Assembly (NCBI GenBank): GCA_003427395.1
Contig: BFEA01000168.1
Span: 1,977,832 to 2,009,097, forward strand
Reading direction: 5' to 3'
Length of the DNA stretch: 31,266 nucleotides
Source: Chara braunii
Taxonomy: Eukaryota; Streptophyta; Charophyceae; Charales; Characeae
The position numbers were made by a program, and so were the translations under genes. Below the pieces are notes generated by a model, which searched no databases, was not told the DNA's origin, and saw only the letters and a program-made list of their open reading frames with translations. Of the stretch, positions 30,200-31,266 are shown piece after piece. How positions within the stretch are numbered: position 1 is the stretch's first letter; every line of letters starts with the position of its first letter.

Positions 30200-30840
30200 A
30201 ACGGTATCGTAAGGATCAAAGATATATGGGACCCGAGGAGTAGAGACTGGAGAACCACGCCACAATTGAGGGGTCAGTTGAGGTATTGCCATGACATTGA
30301 AAGGAACCTAGAAACTTTGATCTACGACATCCCTCTGGACTGGGTACGTACCCTTCGAAAAGGACCGCGGCTAGCGAAAGGAGACTGGGTCGCAACCCTG
30401 GGGAGCACACAAACTGTTGGCAAGGTGGTGGAAGTAGGGGCAGACGAATCCCAGGTCGAACTCTTCCATAAAGGAAAGGATAACATCCTCACCACGGTCT
30501 CCCCGGCCACGGTAAGGTGGTGGAAGAATGAAGAGTTGCACAAAATCCAGGTGTTGAGACACAAAGACGAATGGATCGCATATCGACCCGGGTCCCCCCT
30601 GGCCGAACTTTCCTTCGATCCAGCGGAGTGGCACTGGACGCCCGCACGTAGAACGCAAGCCAGCCCAAACAAAAACCTCCTTGATCTGTCTGTGAAGGCT
30701 ACCTACCGGCTGCTAGGGCCAAAAGTGAATCTTAAAGAAATAGTAAAAGCCCGCTGGATAGCCCACCTGAACATAAACCGGGGGACCGTCCGCCCGATCC
30801 GGTGGTTCTCAATCATGCGATCCAGACCCGCGAAATTTGC
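30200..30840 (+). pseudogene. LINE ORF2 C-terminal tail, truncated
   Basis: The frame from about 30200 reads RIKDIWDPRSRDWRTT, then LAKGDWVATLGSTQTVGKVV...VRWW, a stretch of short beta-like segments resembling an SH3/Tudor-like barrel. It then reads LSVKATYRLLGP and ARWIAHLNIN, which recall the segment that leads into the zf-RVT region of plant LINEs. The Cys/His residues expected next are missing because the purine-rich array starts at about 30841. It is joined to the reverse transcriptase through two frame changes (near 30141 and 30208). The barrel idea is inference from pattern only. Confidence 0.6.
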
Positions 30841-31266
30841 GACGGTGGGAGAGGAAGGGGAGGAGGAGGACCTGGAGGAGGACGTGGATGATTCGTTGCT
30901 TGGGTGGGAGAGGAAGAGGACGTGGACGACGAGGGCGACGAGGAAGGGGAGGAGGAGGACCTGGAGGAGGAGGGCGACGAGGGCAACGAGGAAGGGGAGG
31001 AGGAGGAGGACGAGCGGGAGGAGGAGGAGTGCGACGAGGGCTCGATAGATTCGTTACTTGGGTGGGAGAGGAGGAGGACGTCGATGATGAGGGAGGCGAG
31101 GAAGGGGAGGAGGACGACCTGGAGGAGGAGGGCGGCAATAGCGACGAGGAAGGGGAGGAGGAGTGTGATGACGTCTTGATAGATTCGTTACCTGGATGGG
31201 AGAGGAGGAGGGCGACGAGGGCGACGAGGAAGGGGAGGAGGAGGAGGAGGAGGAGGGCGACGAGGG
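30841..31266. repeat. Purine-rich (GAGGAG-type) minisatellite
   Basis: GGAGGAGGA, GAGGGCGACGAGG and GAGGAAGGGGAGG phrases are arrayed in higher-order units marked by GATTCGTT(G/A)C(T/C)TGG at 30890, 31048 and 31182 (units of 158 and 134 bp). One frame would give Glu/Asp/Gly-rich peptide and another Arg-rich peptide. The array runs past the window end. Confidence 0.88.

Larger units (their letters stand above)
24920..30835 (+). mobile_element. Non-LTR retrotransposon (LINE), decayed
   Basis: In order on the + strand: an ORF1-type region with a zinc knuckle (24958-25422), a linker (25426-27080), an APE-type endonuclease (27118-28089), a reverse transcriptase (about 28096-30144) and a C-terminal tail (30200-30835). 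The domain order is that of plant-type LINEs. These copy themselves by nicking DNA with the endonuclease and reverse-transcribing their RNA at the nick. The 5' end is not resolved; coding similarity may begin just before 24958 in another frame. The 3' end is lost in a purine-rich minisatellite and no poly-A tail is seen. Stops, frameshifts and a lost catalytic Asp show that it is inactive. Confidence 0.88.

Noticed and set aside
30809-31138. Minus-strand Pro/Ser-rich frame
   Set aside because: It is the reverse reading of the purine-rich minisatellite.

Overview
The window is nuclear DNA from a eukaryote, most likely a streptophyte (land-plant lineage). I suspect a large-genome charophyte alga such as Chara, but the sequence cannot name the species. 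The reasons are one multi-exon gene for a plant-type F-box plus Tubby protein, introns of 0.9 to 4.6 kb, abundant GA/CT/GT microsatellites, and a decayed plant-style non-LTR retrotransposon (LINE). Nothing suggests bacterial operons, and I saw no rRNA, intact tRNA or CRISPR array.

Positions 1-11083 hold a Tubby-like F-box protein (TLP) gene on the + strand. Four coding exons (1209-1457, 6071-6158, 9319-9448, 10360-11083) join in phase, with GT...AG borders at every intron, into a 396-codon frame: F-box first, Tubby domain second, ending in the family's usual C-terminus. An in-frame, glycine-rich extension reaches back to an ATG at 696, so the true N-terminus is open. Intron 1 is strikingly pyrimidine-rich on the sense strand. 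Intron 2 carries a tandem duplication, a 46-bp-arm foldback and an A+T-rich island. Intron 3 carries a long GT/GA microsatellite close to its acceptor.

Positions 11084 to about 24900 contain no gene I can recognise. This stretch is a mosaic of microsatellites, local duplications, two foldbacks (20195-20460 and 23910-24082), tRNA-like/SINE-like remnants, A+T-rich patches and a GTGCGG-rich cluster. Several short exon-like open stretches at 12.4-16.9 kb are noted only as weak candidates.

Positions of about 24920-30835 are a + strand LINE relic. In order it shows an ORF1 nucleic-acid-binding part with a zinc knuckle, a long linker with an unrecognised globular segment, an APE-type endonuclease, a reverse transcriptase, an SH3-like stretch, and the start of an RNase-H-like/zf-RVT-like tail. 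It is dead: there are in-frame stops in ORF1 and the endonuclease, several frameshifts, and the reverse transcriptase catalytic box reads FVND instead of FADD. A purine-rich minisatellite (30841-31266) cuts off its 3' end and runs out of the window.

The TLP gene and the LINE look unrelated; the LINE is simply a downstream insertion. I found no convincing new defence-like or metabolic system. The most unusual signals are the foldback families, the unassigned LINE segments and the frame-rotating minisatellite.
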